A DNA stretch of 64,000 nucleotides, taken from contig NC_052032.1 in assembly GCF_015832195.1 (NCBI RefSeq), positions 5,896,618 to 5,960,617 on the forward strand. Reading direction: 5' to 3'. This DNA comes from Motacilla alba alba (lineage: Eukaryota > Chordata > Aves > Passeriformes > Motacillidae). Under the pieces are notes generated by a model. It had not been told where the DNA came from. It worked only from the letters and a program-made list of their open reading frames with translations, and made no database searches. A program made the translations under genes and the position numbers. Positions 9,120-21,100 of the stretch are shown piece by piece. How positions within the stretch are numbered: position 1 is the stretch's first letter; each line of letters starts with the position of its first letter.

Positions 9120-12100
9120 GTGAGCGGCGGCCGGGGGGCTCCGGGAACCACCGGGAACCACCGGGCTGTGGGCTGCGCTCGGGGCCGGGGAGCGCCGGTA
9201 CAGGGCCCCACGCTCCGGGCGTGCTGGGCCGAGGGTGCCGGGCCCGGGTTGCGGGGGGCGGTGGCGGCAGCGCCCGGCCCAGGGAGGGGGAGGAAAGGGG
9301 CGATTTGCTGAGGGTGTGAAGGACCTGGGCCCTCGAGTCTTGGCACCACCCCAGGGCGAGGTTGGTGATCAGGGCTGAGGCTCTGGATCGGGGATCCCTG
9401 TGCCCCCCAGCCCGGTTTTGTGACTGGTTCTCTTTGGCTCCGCTCCTCACGCTCTGACACAAGCCTGAAAGTGCCTCCTCTGTCCGAGTTGCTTCTCGTC
9501 ATAAAGCTGACCCGCCGCGCTCCATCGTACCAGGAGGCTTGGACTCCTGTGTACTCATCCCAGAATACTGTAACCCCTGCAGCCCTCGCTGTTTCCCTCC
9601 TTGAGTATTCCTGGTCTCCTCACCAAGAGGAATTGCACAAAGTGTGGGTCAGAAGCAGTGATGGCTGAGAAACAAACCCGAAGAGAGGAAGGGAGTTCTG
9701 TTAATGGCAAACACCCAGATCAGGACACTGGCCTGGGATTTATGTGTCACCTGTACTGATGGACACATCAGTATTTGCCTTTTCACTTCACTGCTTGGGC
9801 AGCTTTCATTGTTTTCATGTTATAAACTCTTAAAAGCAGAACTCCATTGCTGTGGTGCCAGTCGCTGTGAGTTGTGTGCTGAATTTTCAGAAGAGAGACG
9901 CACGTGTCTTTAATTTAAATTCATCACATGTTGTTCCTCTCATCCTCCACCTGGAAGTTTTGCTGTAACTCCTGCAGGGATGAACCCAACATTGCAGCAT
10001 TCAGGGCAGGAGATGAGGCTGAATTTGTTCTGTGCATGGGGAATGTGAAAGGCAGAGAAGTCCAATGACTGTCAAAGGTTGTATGACAAATCTACAGCGG
10101 ACTCTGTGTGGTTCCTGGGACTTTGGATCCCTTTTAATCTGATCTGCCTGCTAGGGAGAATTGTGGAAAAGGCTGCAGATGCTTCTGGATGGGGTTTCTA
10201 TGTAAATGCAGCTGATGATATTTTAAGGAGTTGGAGTTTGGTGGTGTTTGTTAGGGAGACAGTGCCTGAACTGGCTGGGTTGAGGACAGCAGTTGCTGGA
10301 ATATGTCAGGGCAGCTGGTGCTGCATAAGTGCCTGCAGATTGTCTGGGTTTAAAAAGGTGAACTGAGTGACTCTGACAGAATTCATAAATTGATATTAGT
10401 ATCCAGGCTCTTGGACAGTGCTCTCTGCACTGCCTCTTCCTATTAAAGTTGCACTTACAGGAGCATAATACAAATTACTTTAAATCTCTTGAAACTTTTC
10501 TGGTTCTGCAGGTTGGGCCCTGGGTTCAGATGCTGAGGAGAAGATCTAATTCATTAGCAACTCACATTTGCATTAAATATTGCATCCTAGACTCTCAGAG
10601 GGCTTTGAAATGAAATGATCTTCACAGCTTCCACCTGGAAGAAGCTGTGTCCCATCATCCCCCCAGTCCTGGTGCTGCCTGGACCAGAGCTGTGCCTCTG
10701 GGCTGCATTTATTGCACTGCTCCAGCTTGTCCTTGCAGGAATTATCCCTTCTAGAGGAATGAAGGTCAGGCTTAACACTTAAAAACAAGGCAGAGTTAGT
10801 GTGTAGGAGAGCTCAGTGCTTCACCATGACCTGAGGCTTGGCTGCACTAGACAGAAATAATTAAACTGCCTGGATGTTGCTTTTATCTCCTGCACTAGTC
10901 TCTCTCTCTCTGAATGGAAAATGCATCTTTAGCAATGAAAACAGACATAATGCTTCTGTCTGAAGGCTTGCAGTGTGCTTAGGAGGGTGTTGGTGAGGAG
11001 GACTTGGTGAGATTACAGCCCAGCTGGATGGATTTGTGTGCTTTGTATCTCCTGAGAAATAAAGCTCATTTCTAAGTAAGGAAAATAGAGGATTTCTCCT
11101 TCCCCAGTGCCTCTGTTTTATCTCTTTTTTTTGCATCTCCCAGGCACCTCTGAGGAGGTGGCTCCTCCTGTCCAGCAATGCTTCATGGTCCCCAAAAAGG
11201 AGATAAATGTGGTTTCTGACATGGCCAAGTGGAAGCGATCTCAGGTATGGCTCTGGGGACAGGGAATACTGGGAAATGCTGCTGATCTTTTGGTGGCAGC
11301 CAGGTCTGATCTGGGAGCAGCCAGGAAGTAGAGGAGGCTTGGGCAGAGAATGGGAAATAATTGAATTTGTGTTTTAAAGAAGAAGAGTTGGTGCTTGTTT
11401 GTAGGAAAATTACTTGGCAGTAATGATTGCTCCCTCCTAACAAGCTGGACGAGAAGCTGGTCACTGTTTGATCCTACCTGGCCTGTGCTTTATAACCAAA
11501 CTGGATTTACCCAGCCCTGTTTGAGCTCACCTTAAACATGGTTCTGCTACCTGGCCCTGGTAGCACCAGCCTGGTTGGTTCCTTCCCACTGTGCTGTTCT
11601 GGAAAGGACTCTAGAGCTGAGCCCTTCAATTTCCTGGATAATTTTTGTTTACAGCCTGTGTGGAGCTGGTGGAACAAGCAGGTTCTCCTGCCTTTGAGGG
11701 ATTGGGGTGTTGGCCCAGACTTGTCCCACCTCTTAGGGGCAAATTCTTGCTCGATGACTGATGAGAGATGTCTTGAGAGAAACTGAGGTTATAGCCAGGT
11801 GTCAAGCAAACCTCTGGGTGCAGTTTCCAATTTCAATCTCCTGGCTTTAAGGACTTGCTCCTGGTCAGGATTTTGAGGCAGGGAGGGAGAAGTGGCAGTG
11901 TGCTGCTGTGGAGCTGCACTAGAGATGATGCTTCCAAAGCAGCAAATCTAGAGAGGAGTGAGGAGCCTGGGCTGTCTCCCACTTCCCTTTTGTGAGCACA
12001 GGGGCAGAGTCCAAGGGAGAAAGGGAAGCTAACAGCACAGGTCTGGGAGGAGCAGTGCAGAGCACGATGCCTGGGCACAGCTGAGACTCTGCAGAACTGA

Positions 12101-15100
12101 GGAGTTTGAATTTGACCTGATGGGAGCTGAGGGAATGATTTTGGGGTCAGTGTGAGCATTTTTAGGATTCTCCTTTCTGTACTTTTCGCAGCGATGCAAT
12201 CGCCACCTGCCTTCAGCTTCTGGGGCTGCCAAAAGAGCAGTAATTTCACAGCAAGCCCTGCACCCCCTGGTGCCTCCAAGGAAGCAGTGTTGTGTGTTGG
12301 GAGAGGTTCCCTTGGGGTGCAGGATGCTCCTGTGCTATGTTTTGGGCTCTCCCTAAAGCTCTGCCCTCTTGGTGTTTTCACAGGCATATGCAGACTACAT
12401 GGGCTTCATTCTCACTCTGAACGAAGGTGTCAGGGGCAAGAAGCTGACCTGTGAATACAAAGTTTCAGAGGTAGGAGAAGAGTTTGGATCCCCTTGTTAC
12501 TTCTTTCCTGCCTTTTTTCATCTTTTTTTTTTTTTTTTTTGGCTCTACAGCGAGTATTTCCTGGGTGAAGAATGAATAAGTAGCTGATCTGGGAGCCAAG
12601 GGAGATGGAATGTGGTTGGGCTTTGGTTGGGGATGCAAATATCAGGGTGCCATCCTCCCCTCAGGATGCAGAGACGCTGGATGTGCTTAGTGGGTGGGAA
12701 ATTGAGCAAGAGGGCAGAAGCAGAGGTGATGCTTTGAAGATGTGATATTCCCTCCTGGGTGCAGGCAGAAGGCTGGGATGTCTGTGCCATTCCTGTCCCC
12801 CAACTGGTTTTTCTGTAGGAAAATCCGTGGGCAAACCACTTCTCTCCCTGTCCCTTCTCGTTGCTCAGACTGTGTTAAGTTGTTAATTGCACCAATCTCC
12901 TCAGCCCAGGCTGTAGCTAAGTTGTGCAAGCTCTGGTTGGACAGTTGTGACCTCAAGGTGTGTCACCAGCTGCACCTGCCTTGCCCAGGGTCCTGCTAAA
13001 AGTCCCGGGGCCTGCAGAGCTCGCAGGGATGCTGGGTTGGGCTGGGAGATTTCAGCTGGGGTAGGAAGTTTAACCTGTGGGGCAGGATCTCCCCTTCCAA
13101 GGTGTTAAGCAGAAAGCACCTGGTTTTCCCTTTGCATGAAAGTGGCTGTCACTTGTCCCTGCCTGCTGCCATAGCCAATTTTAACGGCTGTTCACCTTCT
13201 CAGGGCATAGTGGAGCCAGAGATAAAAGGCAGGCACCCTCAGTGGTGTCACTGCTGCCCTGAGGGCTCTCTGGGTGCTGCCAGTCCACAGAGCACACACT
13301 GGCCACCAGCTTTGCTTCCTTGTTGCACACTGAATGCCCCTCCCTTGCTCTGTGCTGCAGTGAGGGGATTCTTGGGTACATTTTTACTGATCGTGGCTGT
13401 GCGAGCAAGCTGAGAGTGATGTATGACGATCTAGGCAAAATGGGCAGCAGGCTGAGCCCTGTGTTTATAGCTTCATTCTGGTGTGAGAAGGCAGCTGATG
13501 ATGGTGTTTAATCCAGTCTTCATGTTTGAAGTACTGTGTTGAGTCCAGCCTTCCCTTCTAGGAGCCAGTGTGAATGAGAAACTCCCCTGTAGTTCATGGA
13601 GGGATCAGGGATAATGAGTCTCTCCCTAACAGGCTTTGTGCCTCTCTTTTGTTCCTTCAATTAAGTAGAAACTGCTGTCAAATGCTGCTCTTGCTTTCTG
13701 CTGTTTGCATTTCACCTTAGAGTTTTGTCTTTGTCATGATCTAGCTTGTTCCCAACCATTCACAGAGCACTTCTAGGGAAACAAAGCATTAAAAATGAAC
13801 AAAACAAAGAGGGGGGGGGAAACCCAACCCTCTTCGCAAGCCCTTTGAGCTGTCAGGAAAAGCTGTACCAGGGCTGTGTCTGCAGAAGAGCCCTCTTGGA
13901 GTGAATGTTTTCCATCCACAGTCCCAGTCCAAGTAACAAACAAGAGACACAATCCCAGCTGCTTGGGAAGTAGCAGGGAACAAATCTCATTCCCGGCACA
14001 CTGAGGAGAGCAGAAGCCTGTGACTTGAGGCACAGGTGGAGCATCCCCAGGGTTGTCTTGTTGATGAGGTTGCTTGTTCACATAGGCTCCTTTGTAGATC
14101 AAACTGCTTATCTGTGCTTTTAAAGGCTCAGCCCCTCGTGGCCTCTTCTTGCATCTCTGCTCAGCTTTCTTCTCTTTTGCTGTACCTGCTACCGATGTGC
14201 TTTTGTGCCATCCCATCTTCCTCCCTGATCAAATGCCAGGGACACCTTCCTTTGGCAAATGACCTCCTGAAATCCTTTCTGCTGAATGCATATCCACTCT
14301 GTGACTTACCGGTATTGCTTTGCCACGGAATAAAAAATGGAAGTATGGTCTGCTCTGCTTTGAAAGAGGCAGCTTAGTGGTTTCCAAGGAGTGTGTGTCA
14401 ATACCAACCTTTCTGCTGGATCTTGTGGGGGCTGAGCCCCCTTGGAGACTTGCTGAGCTTGCTCTGCTCCTACTGACACATTGTGTGGAGCTGTCCAGGG
14501 TTTGCTGCAGGCATCTGACAGGCACTGATAGCAGGCTCTGGCACAGACACTGTGTCTGGCACAAGGTTGTGTGAGTGATAGGCTGTGACCTGCCTTCCCC
14601 TCCTGGAGGGAGTGCTTTCCACGTGGGGATCCATCAGCAGCTTGCTGGGGCTGCAGCCTGGAGCAGTGACTTGGATCAGAGGTGCAGTGCAGTGAGGAGG
14701 ACGAGGTTAATTTTTGCCACGCAAGGAGCAGACCTTCCTGTCAAACAGCCCAGTGCACTGGGGGAAACTGGTCGGTCTTGTGGCTTGCTCTGCTTCCAGG
14801 AAGGAAGTGGGGGAAGCAGCAAATGCTCTGATTTTAGCAGCTCCCCATTCTGACACGGCCTGAGGAGGCCAGAGGGGGAGAGTTGGTTGCCGTGGGCAGC
14901 TTTGGCTGCTGTGATGCCTCCTCAGCACCTCTGTCTGCCTGGCTCCTGCTCTTGAGAGCTGCTGACAGGTCTGTGCTCCGTAGGAAGCCCTGTGGTTTGC
15001 CTTTGGGACCGGTGGCAGACTCAGGGTCAAGGAGATGCAAAATCAGCACAACGAGAAGAGCAAGGAGAGCAGGGGGGAGAGCAGGGGGGAGGCTGCCCTT

Positions 15101-18100
15101 GCTTTGATCACTGAAAAGGTAAAGCAAAAATAGAGCTTAAAAACCCAGCCAGGCAAAACAGGCTGCAGTGGTGCTGATGGCTGTGTTCCCATAAGCTCCT
15201 TTCTCCCCCACAGGGGTCAGCCCTGGATGTACATGCTTCCTCTGCTGGACAATGGGAAGCTGCTTCTTTTAGTTACCCCCTTTTCAAAGGGCCTTGAGCC
15301 CAAAATGAGCCACAGCTCTTTAATTATTTATTGATGTGGCTGAGCCAGCAGCTGGGTCCTGCTCTCCCGTGTTCAGTGGGGCTGGGCTTTTAATCCCTTT
15401 AAAGCCAGCGAGTGGGGAAGGGGAGGTTGGGCTCTCTGCTCCCCAGGGAAGGAGCTGGTCCATGCCAGCCATTTATCCAGGCAGCACCAAGTGCTCGTGG
15501 AGAGGGTTTGAAATACGGTGGCTGCTCATAATGAGCTGCTGGTGCCGGCGGATAAATCACCAGCACGATTTAATTATTTAATGCAACCCAGTGCTGGGGA
15601 TGCTGTTGCTTAATTGGAGGGGAATGCAATAGCCAGGAAGGAGTAGGGCTGAGTCCAAAGTGGCCCAGTGCAGTGGGAGTGTGTTTGATTCCTACAGTGT
15701 TTCGGGGGCAGGGAGCTGAAGCAGAGGGGGCTTTGGTCCTCATGTATGTGGGGCACTGGTCTGTTAGTGCCTCCAGGGTCACCCAGGGCTTTAGGCTGTT
15801 TTGTCCCTTTTTTTGTGTTCTCAGTGTGCTCAGGTCTTGTCCCAGTCTCTGGTCTGGCTCAGTGGCCAAATGTCGAGGTCCTGGGGTGGGAGGATCCCAT
15901 CATGTCCTTGGGGTGGCACCTCAGGAGTCCCTGTCTGTGGAAGGCTGTGTCTGCCATGAGACCCTTCCCCCCAAGAGTGACCTGCAGCTGGTTCAGCGGC
16001 AGCACAGCTCTGCCATGCTTGGCTCTGCCTACCCCCTCCGAGTGGCACTTCAAGGGCTGGAAACTTGCTGGGCTCTGCTGTTTCCTTGTCCTCCCGACAG
16101 CAGCGTGAAGAATTGAACCACAACCCAGGAGACCAGCCAGCTTCACACGGTCGATGCCTCCAGCAAAGTCAAACCAGCCGCCGCTTCTGCTGTCCTCTTT
16201 GTCCCCTTGAAGGAGGAATCCCCTCTTGAGACAGAGGAGCCTACATTGCCCAGGGCCTGGCCAGCTGCTGTGGTGGCTGATGGCTCTCCAGCTGCTTGGA
16301 GTCAGGCAGGGAGAATCCCAGAGCTTCTCGCAGGCTTGACCAGTTGTCAGCAGAGCCTCCTGAAACTGTCTGGAGCTGCTAAAAGTGCTGCCTGTGGTGT
16401 TGCCTCTTGGTATGGGGGGGTGTAGCTGTTCTCAAGCCTTTTGGGCCAGGCAGGGAGATGGTGTGCATTGGCCAGCTCTGGTCTGACAGCACAGCTGGAG
16501 ACATTGTGCTCTGCCATCTGCTGCACCTCTTTTCCTTCCACATGGATCCCTCACTTCCAGCACTGGGTGTGAGAAACATGGCTGTGGTCTTGCTGTTGTT
16601 GCTGTCTTCCCATCAGCTTTGTGTTTGAATTGAGACATTTCTCGGAGAGCTTCTCATTCCTGTTCTGATGGGAGCTCTGGTGGGCTAACCAGGCTGCCTC
16701 TTCCCCTGGGTTGGTTGTATTTTGCCACTTGCAGTGGGTGTCCCTGGGCTGGAGCTGCCTGGTGATCTGCCTGGTAGGAGTTTGAGGCAACAGGAATCGT
16801 GCTGAGAAGGTTGACTTGCTGTACAAATGTGTCGTGGTTTAACAGCATCAACTGCTAATCCTGGCTCCTAAGAGACACTTCAGGACAATTATTAGAGCCT
16901 TGAGAAGGGCCTTTAAATCACACCATCAGCCAGTGGTGAGGATGCATAGCACTGTATATGTGTGCTATTCTTTATCCTGTGGGGAATGCAGGACCCTTAA
17001 CATGTTGAGCCTGAGTTATTGTGTTGAAGGTCCCTTCCCTGCCTCTCAGGCCTGTGAAGACTGTTCTGCAGCTCTTCTCCAAGAGATTTTGGAGCACAGT
17101 GCTGTTACAGCTCATGGAAGACTGTGTGGGTGACTGAGGCGTCAGCCTCAGGCTGGGCTTTGTGCTGGACTGCTCTCCTGCAGGGAAGAATGGTTTTTCT
17201 GTCCCCTCTGCATTTTGAGGAGGATTGGCACAGCCCGTTTCCACTTGCCTCTCTTGGGAAGCTCGGTGTGGGCTTTAATGACTCCCATCAAGGGGAGAGA
17301 TGTCAGAGGCTGAGGGACTGCTCTATGTCCCTGTGACCCCTCACCCTCTTGCTCTCTGTAGCCCATTGAAAAGCTGGTGGCTCTGCTGAACACCCTCGAC
17401 AGATGGATCGATGAAACCCCGCCAGTGGATCAACCTTCTCGCTTTGGGAACAAAGCCTTCAGGACCTGGTACGCCAAACTGGACCAGGTGAGCGTGTCTG
17501 TGCTGTGTGGTGTTACCTGCAGCTCCCACAGAAGGGCAGTGCCCAGCAGGGGTGGGAGAATGGCTCTGTCACTGTGTGGCAGCCAAGCAGCTCACAGAGG
17601 AATTGCTCAGATAAAGCCTTGAAGGATCCACCCCTTGATACACATCACTTACCATAGACTCGGTGCTATCTTTTCCTCTTGGAGAGCATATGGGCCATGT
17701 AAATGCTCTTGGCTGGGTCTCCAAGTTCTGGGTGAGTCACAAGGGCTGTCCAAGCCCAAGGAATTCCTTTGCTTTGTAGCTGCCCACTGTGCCACAAAAT
17801 GAGAGAAAGATCAGGGAAAACTGCTTGAATTCCTTCAGCTCAGAGCACTTGCCCTGCACCAAGCTCTGGAGGTGGCACAGCCCCAGTCCCAGCAGCAGTG
17901 GCCTTGCAGCTGCTCTGCTGCTCTAGTGATGCTTTTGTCCTGGATGGCTCAGTTGGGTAACTGGTTCAGTGTACTTGGGTGATGAGGCTTTTCTGTCCTA
18001 CAGGATGTGTGTGGCCTAAATAGGTCTCAGGACAAGCTCTCCCTGACTTGTTCCATCTCTGGACATGACTTCTCCAACAGGAGAATTTGCTCCTGTCTCA

Positions 18101-21100
18101 TGCTGCCTCCAGGCATTGCAGGGCACCATTGCAGCCCTCACACTGTGACAGCATCTGAGCACAGGGTGCCGTGTCCCTGGGGACTGTGACAGATCTGTGC
18201 TCACCCAGGGGAGTCTTTTGTGTCTTTCAGGAGGCAGAAAAGTTGGTGTCAGCAGTGATTCCCAAGCACTTGGCTGATGCTGCCCCAGAAGTGGCTGTGT
18301 ACCTGAAGGAATCCGTGGGGAACTCTACCCGCATTGACTATGGCACAGGTACCTGGGCTTGCACACTGGCCAAGGCTGGGTTTGTTAGGAAGGGACCTTT
18401 AGAGCTGGGTGCTGTATTTATTTAAATATATCATTACCACTATTTTTATGGCCAGCTTGAGATGAACACCTTTTTAGGGCCCCCTCACCCCTCTGCCCTG
18501 GGGGGGCTGTGACTGAGGGCTGGGGCTGGGAGCTGTGCTAGAGCTCTGACAGCCTTTCACATCTCATCCAAGGAAATGAGAACCAAGCTGTTCTGGGATG
18601 AGCTGTAGGGTGTGCTTCACTGCATGCAGCAGTCCTGCAGCAGACAGTTTAAAGGGATAAAATATACTGGCTTGAATTGGAACTAGAGTAAGAATCATGT
18701 TCAGTAGGAGGTGTCCCTAGAGGGACATCGTAATGGTGGACCCTAGAAGGGAATCACTGCTTACGGAGGGACTTTGAAATCTGAAGTTAGAAGCACCTGA
18801 GGAGATAGTGAATTGCAGGTGAAGTAACCACACAGGCTTCAGTGAGAACTAAATACAGAATTGTCTGCATGCTCTGCTTCTCTCTGGAGGGTAGCTGTGT
18901 CCTCACCAAAAGGCAGGAGAGCAGGATGAGTGCAAGGAAACATGGCTTTAGACTTGGGCAGGGAGAGGAAGAGGAGGCGATGGGTAAAGGCTGAAGGATT
19001 GGAGGCTGTGCAGTGCTGGCTGCGGCTCACTGGCACCAGGGGGAGATGTTGTCCTTGGAAAGGCTGGATGGGATTTTGTCAGCTCAGAGAAGGAAATTCA
19101 ACCTCTCCTCCCATCCCCTGTGTCCCAAGCCAGGGGCCCTTGTCCCAGCTCACAGTGTCCAGACCATGGGTGCATTTTGTTCCTACACTGGGAGCTGCAC
19201 CTGTCCATAGTGTGGAACTGCTGATCTTGTACTCTTCCTTTTTATGGGGTCCTTCCCACTAAAATACATTTCTGGGTTTGCTGGTTGTTTCTTTTCCTTG
19301 CTGTTAGCTGGAGGGCCAAGCTGCAGAGGCTTAGCCTGAGATCCCAGTACCTTCTGGGACAGACTGTTCCTGGCAGTGTTGTGGGATCTGCATCCTTCCA
19401 ACATGGAGATGTTTTTATAGCAGGAGGAAATCTGTTTGCTTGCAGATGTGAGGTTTCTTGCATCCCCCAAGCAGATGACTCTGCAGTGCTCCACTTCTCT
19501 TGCTGTGCCAAGCTCCTGGGAAAGTCCCTGCCTTGCTCCCAGCATGCCCAGTTGGAGCTGTTTTCCCTTAAGAGCTTCTTTTCTCTAAGCTAATGATCAC
19601 GTTATGAATGTCTAGAAGGTATAATTTGGGTGGGTGCTGCAGGGGGATGAAATACTGTCAGTTTGTGGCATTAGCAGTGACAACAGGGTTGAGAGGGGAC
19701 TGTGGCTGCTGTGATTGCTGAAGGGCTGTTGTGGTGCCCACAGAAAGATTGTCCTGGGGGCCAGAGGCACCTGTGTCATGTCTCTTCATGTCTTTTAACT
19801 CCAGGGCACGAAGCTGCATTTGCAGCCTTTCTCTGCTGCCTCTGCAAAATCGGTGTGCTCAGAGTGGATGACCAGATGGCCATTGTCTTCAAAGTGTTTA
19901 ACAGGTGAGGTAATGGGAGGAGAAGGGCTGAGGTATTGGGCTGCTTGGGGGGAAGGGTAGAATGGGAAAGCTGAAGACAATTTTAGACAAAATTAGGAGC
20001 AGATGTACATTTTAATGGACTGTACACTGACCCATTATAACTATCTGAAAAAGAGGTGATGGCCCCTTGTCTTCAGAGGCAGAGTGTCCTTCTGGAAAGT
20101 TACTTTAGTGGAGCACAAGTTGCTGAACTGTGTGGGTGAGGCCAGGCTTTGTGATAGACAGGAATATCTGATCAGAGAATCTAACATCACTTCAGGCATC
20201 AAAAATAAAAAATCTGTGCAACTGGCAGGCCTCCACTGCTCCTCTAGATGTGTTTCCAGCCCAGGAGGTAGAGTTGATAGTGATGAAACTGGTGGAATGG
20301 GTGTTTGGAGTCCAGAGATCTAATCCCAGCTGTATCACTGTTTGGTGGCATGGAAACAATTTCCTTCTATAGTACTTCCAGCTTTAATTTTCCACCTGAA
20401 AAGTGGAAGTAGTGATTGCTGTAAGGTAGAAAACTCTGTGCTCTTTTGGAAGTTGCTGAAGAAATGCAAAATGTCAATGTTTTCATATAACAGTGGGGAT
20501 GAGGAAGAATCTGCACGATCATAAGACTTTGCAGATAAAACAAACCCCTTCCACTGGATTTCTCTGTGCATTTGGTGTTAGGTACCATCAGGCTGCTTTC
20601 TATGGCAAAAGAGCTGAATATATACTCTATGAACTCTGCTGTGTGCTGCTTACAAGTGATAAATTGTGTCCTTTCCCCAACTGGTTTTTCTTGTCCTCAA
20701 AAAAGTCAAAGACAGGAGAAGGCCTTGCCTTAACCCTTCCTGTTCTCTTTGGTCTCAGGTACCTGGAAGTGATGCGAAAACTGCAGAAAACCTACAGGAT
20801 GGAACCTGCTGGCAGCCAGGGCGTGTGGGGCTTGGATGACTTCCAATTCCTGCCTTTCATATGGGGCAGTTCCCAGCTGATAGGTACTAATAAAAAATCT
20901 TCTTGTGTCCCGGGTTACCCTCTGCCCCATTTATCTGGGTTGTAAAGATGGTGGGACTTGGGGCTGACTTTTAAATTCAAATATGTCAGATTTGTGTATA
21001 GTACAGCAGGAGAGTTTGAGACTTGGATTTTTTTTTTACCTCAGCTTTTCAAGTAAAGCCGGTTGGAAGATGGAAAGCTTCCTTGTGCAGTACTTCTCTC

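Larger units (their letters stand above)
8250..9330. promoter_or_regulatory. Bidirectional CpG-island promoter of CRAT and PTPA
   Basis: This very GC- and CpG-rich block contains the CRAT start (8620, minus) and the PTPA start (9095, plus), 474 bases apart head-to-head. No TATA box is obvious. Five YY1-like ATGGC motifs lie at 8701-8713 and 8731-8744 (minus oriented) and at 8927-8940, 9021-9034 and 9090-9100 (plus oriented). YY1 is reported to be needed for human PTPA core promoter activity (established knowledge). That one island drives both genes is inference from the layout. Confidence 0.85.
9120..17361 (+). other. PTPA: PTPA introns 1 to 3
   Basis: The introns are 9120-11143, 11245-12383 and 12471-17361. 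Simple sequence includes a poly-T run near 12523-12540 and a nine-base G run at 13811-13819. The start of intron 1 is CpG island. I recognise no gene, and no sequence resembling the optional mammalian 35-residue segment in intron 3. Confidence 0.8.

Noticed and set aside
8184..9161. Long frames of 200-325 codons across the CpG island on both strands
   Set aside because: GC-rich sequence lacks stop codons. Composition is Pro/Ala/Arg/Gly noise, and the only supported coding here is CRAT exon 1 and PTPA exon 1.
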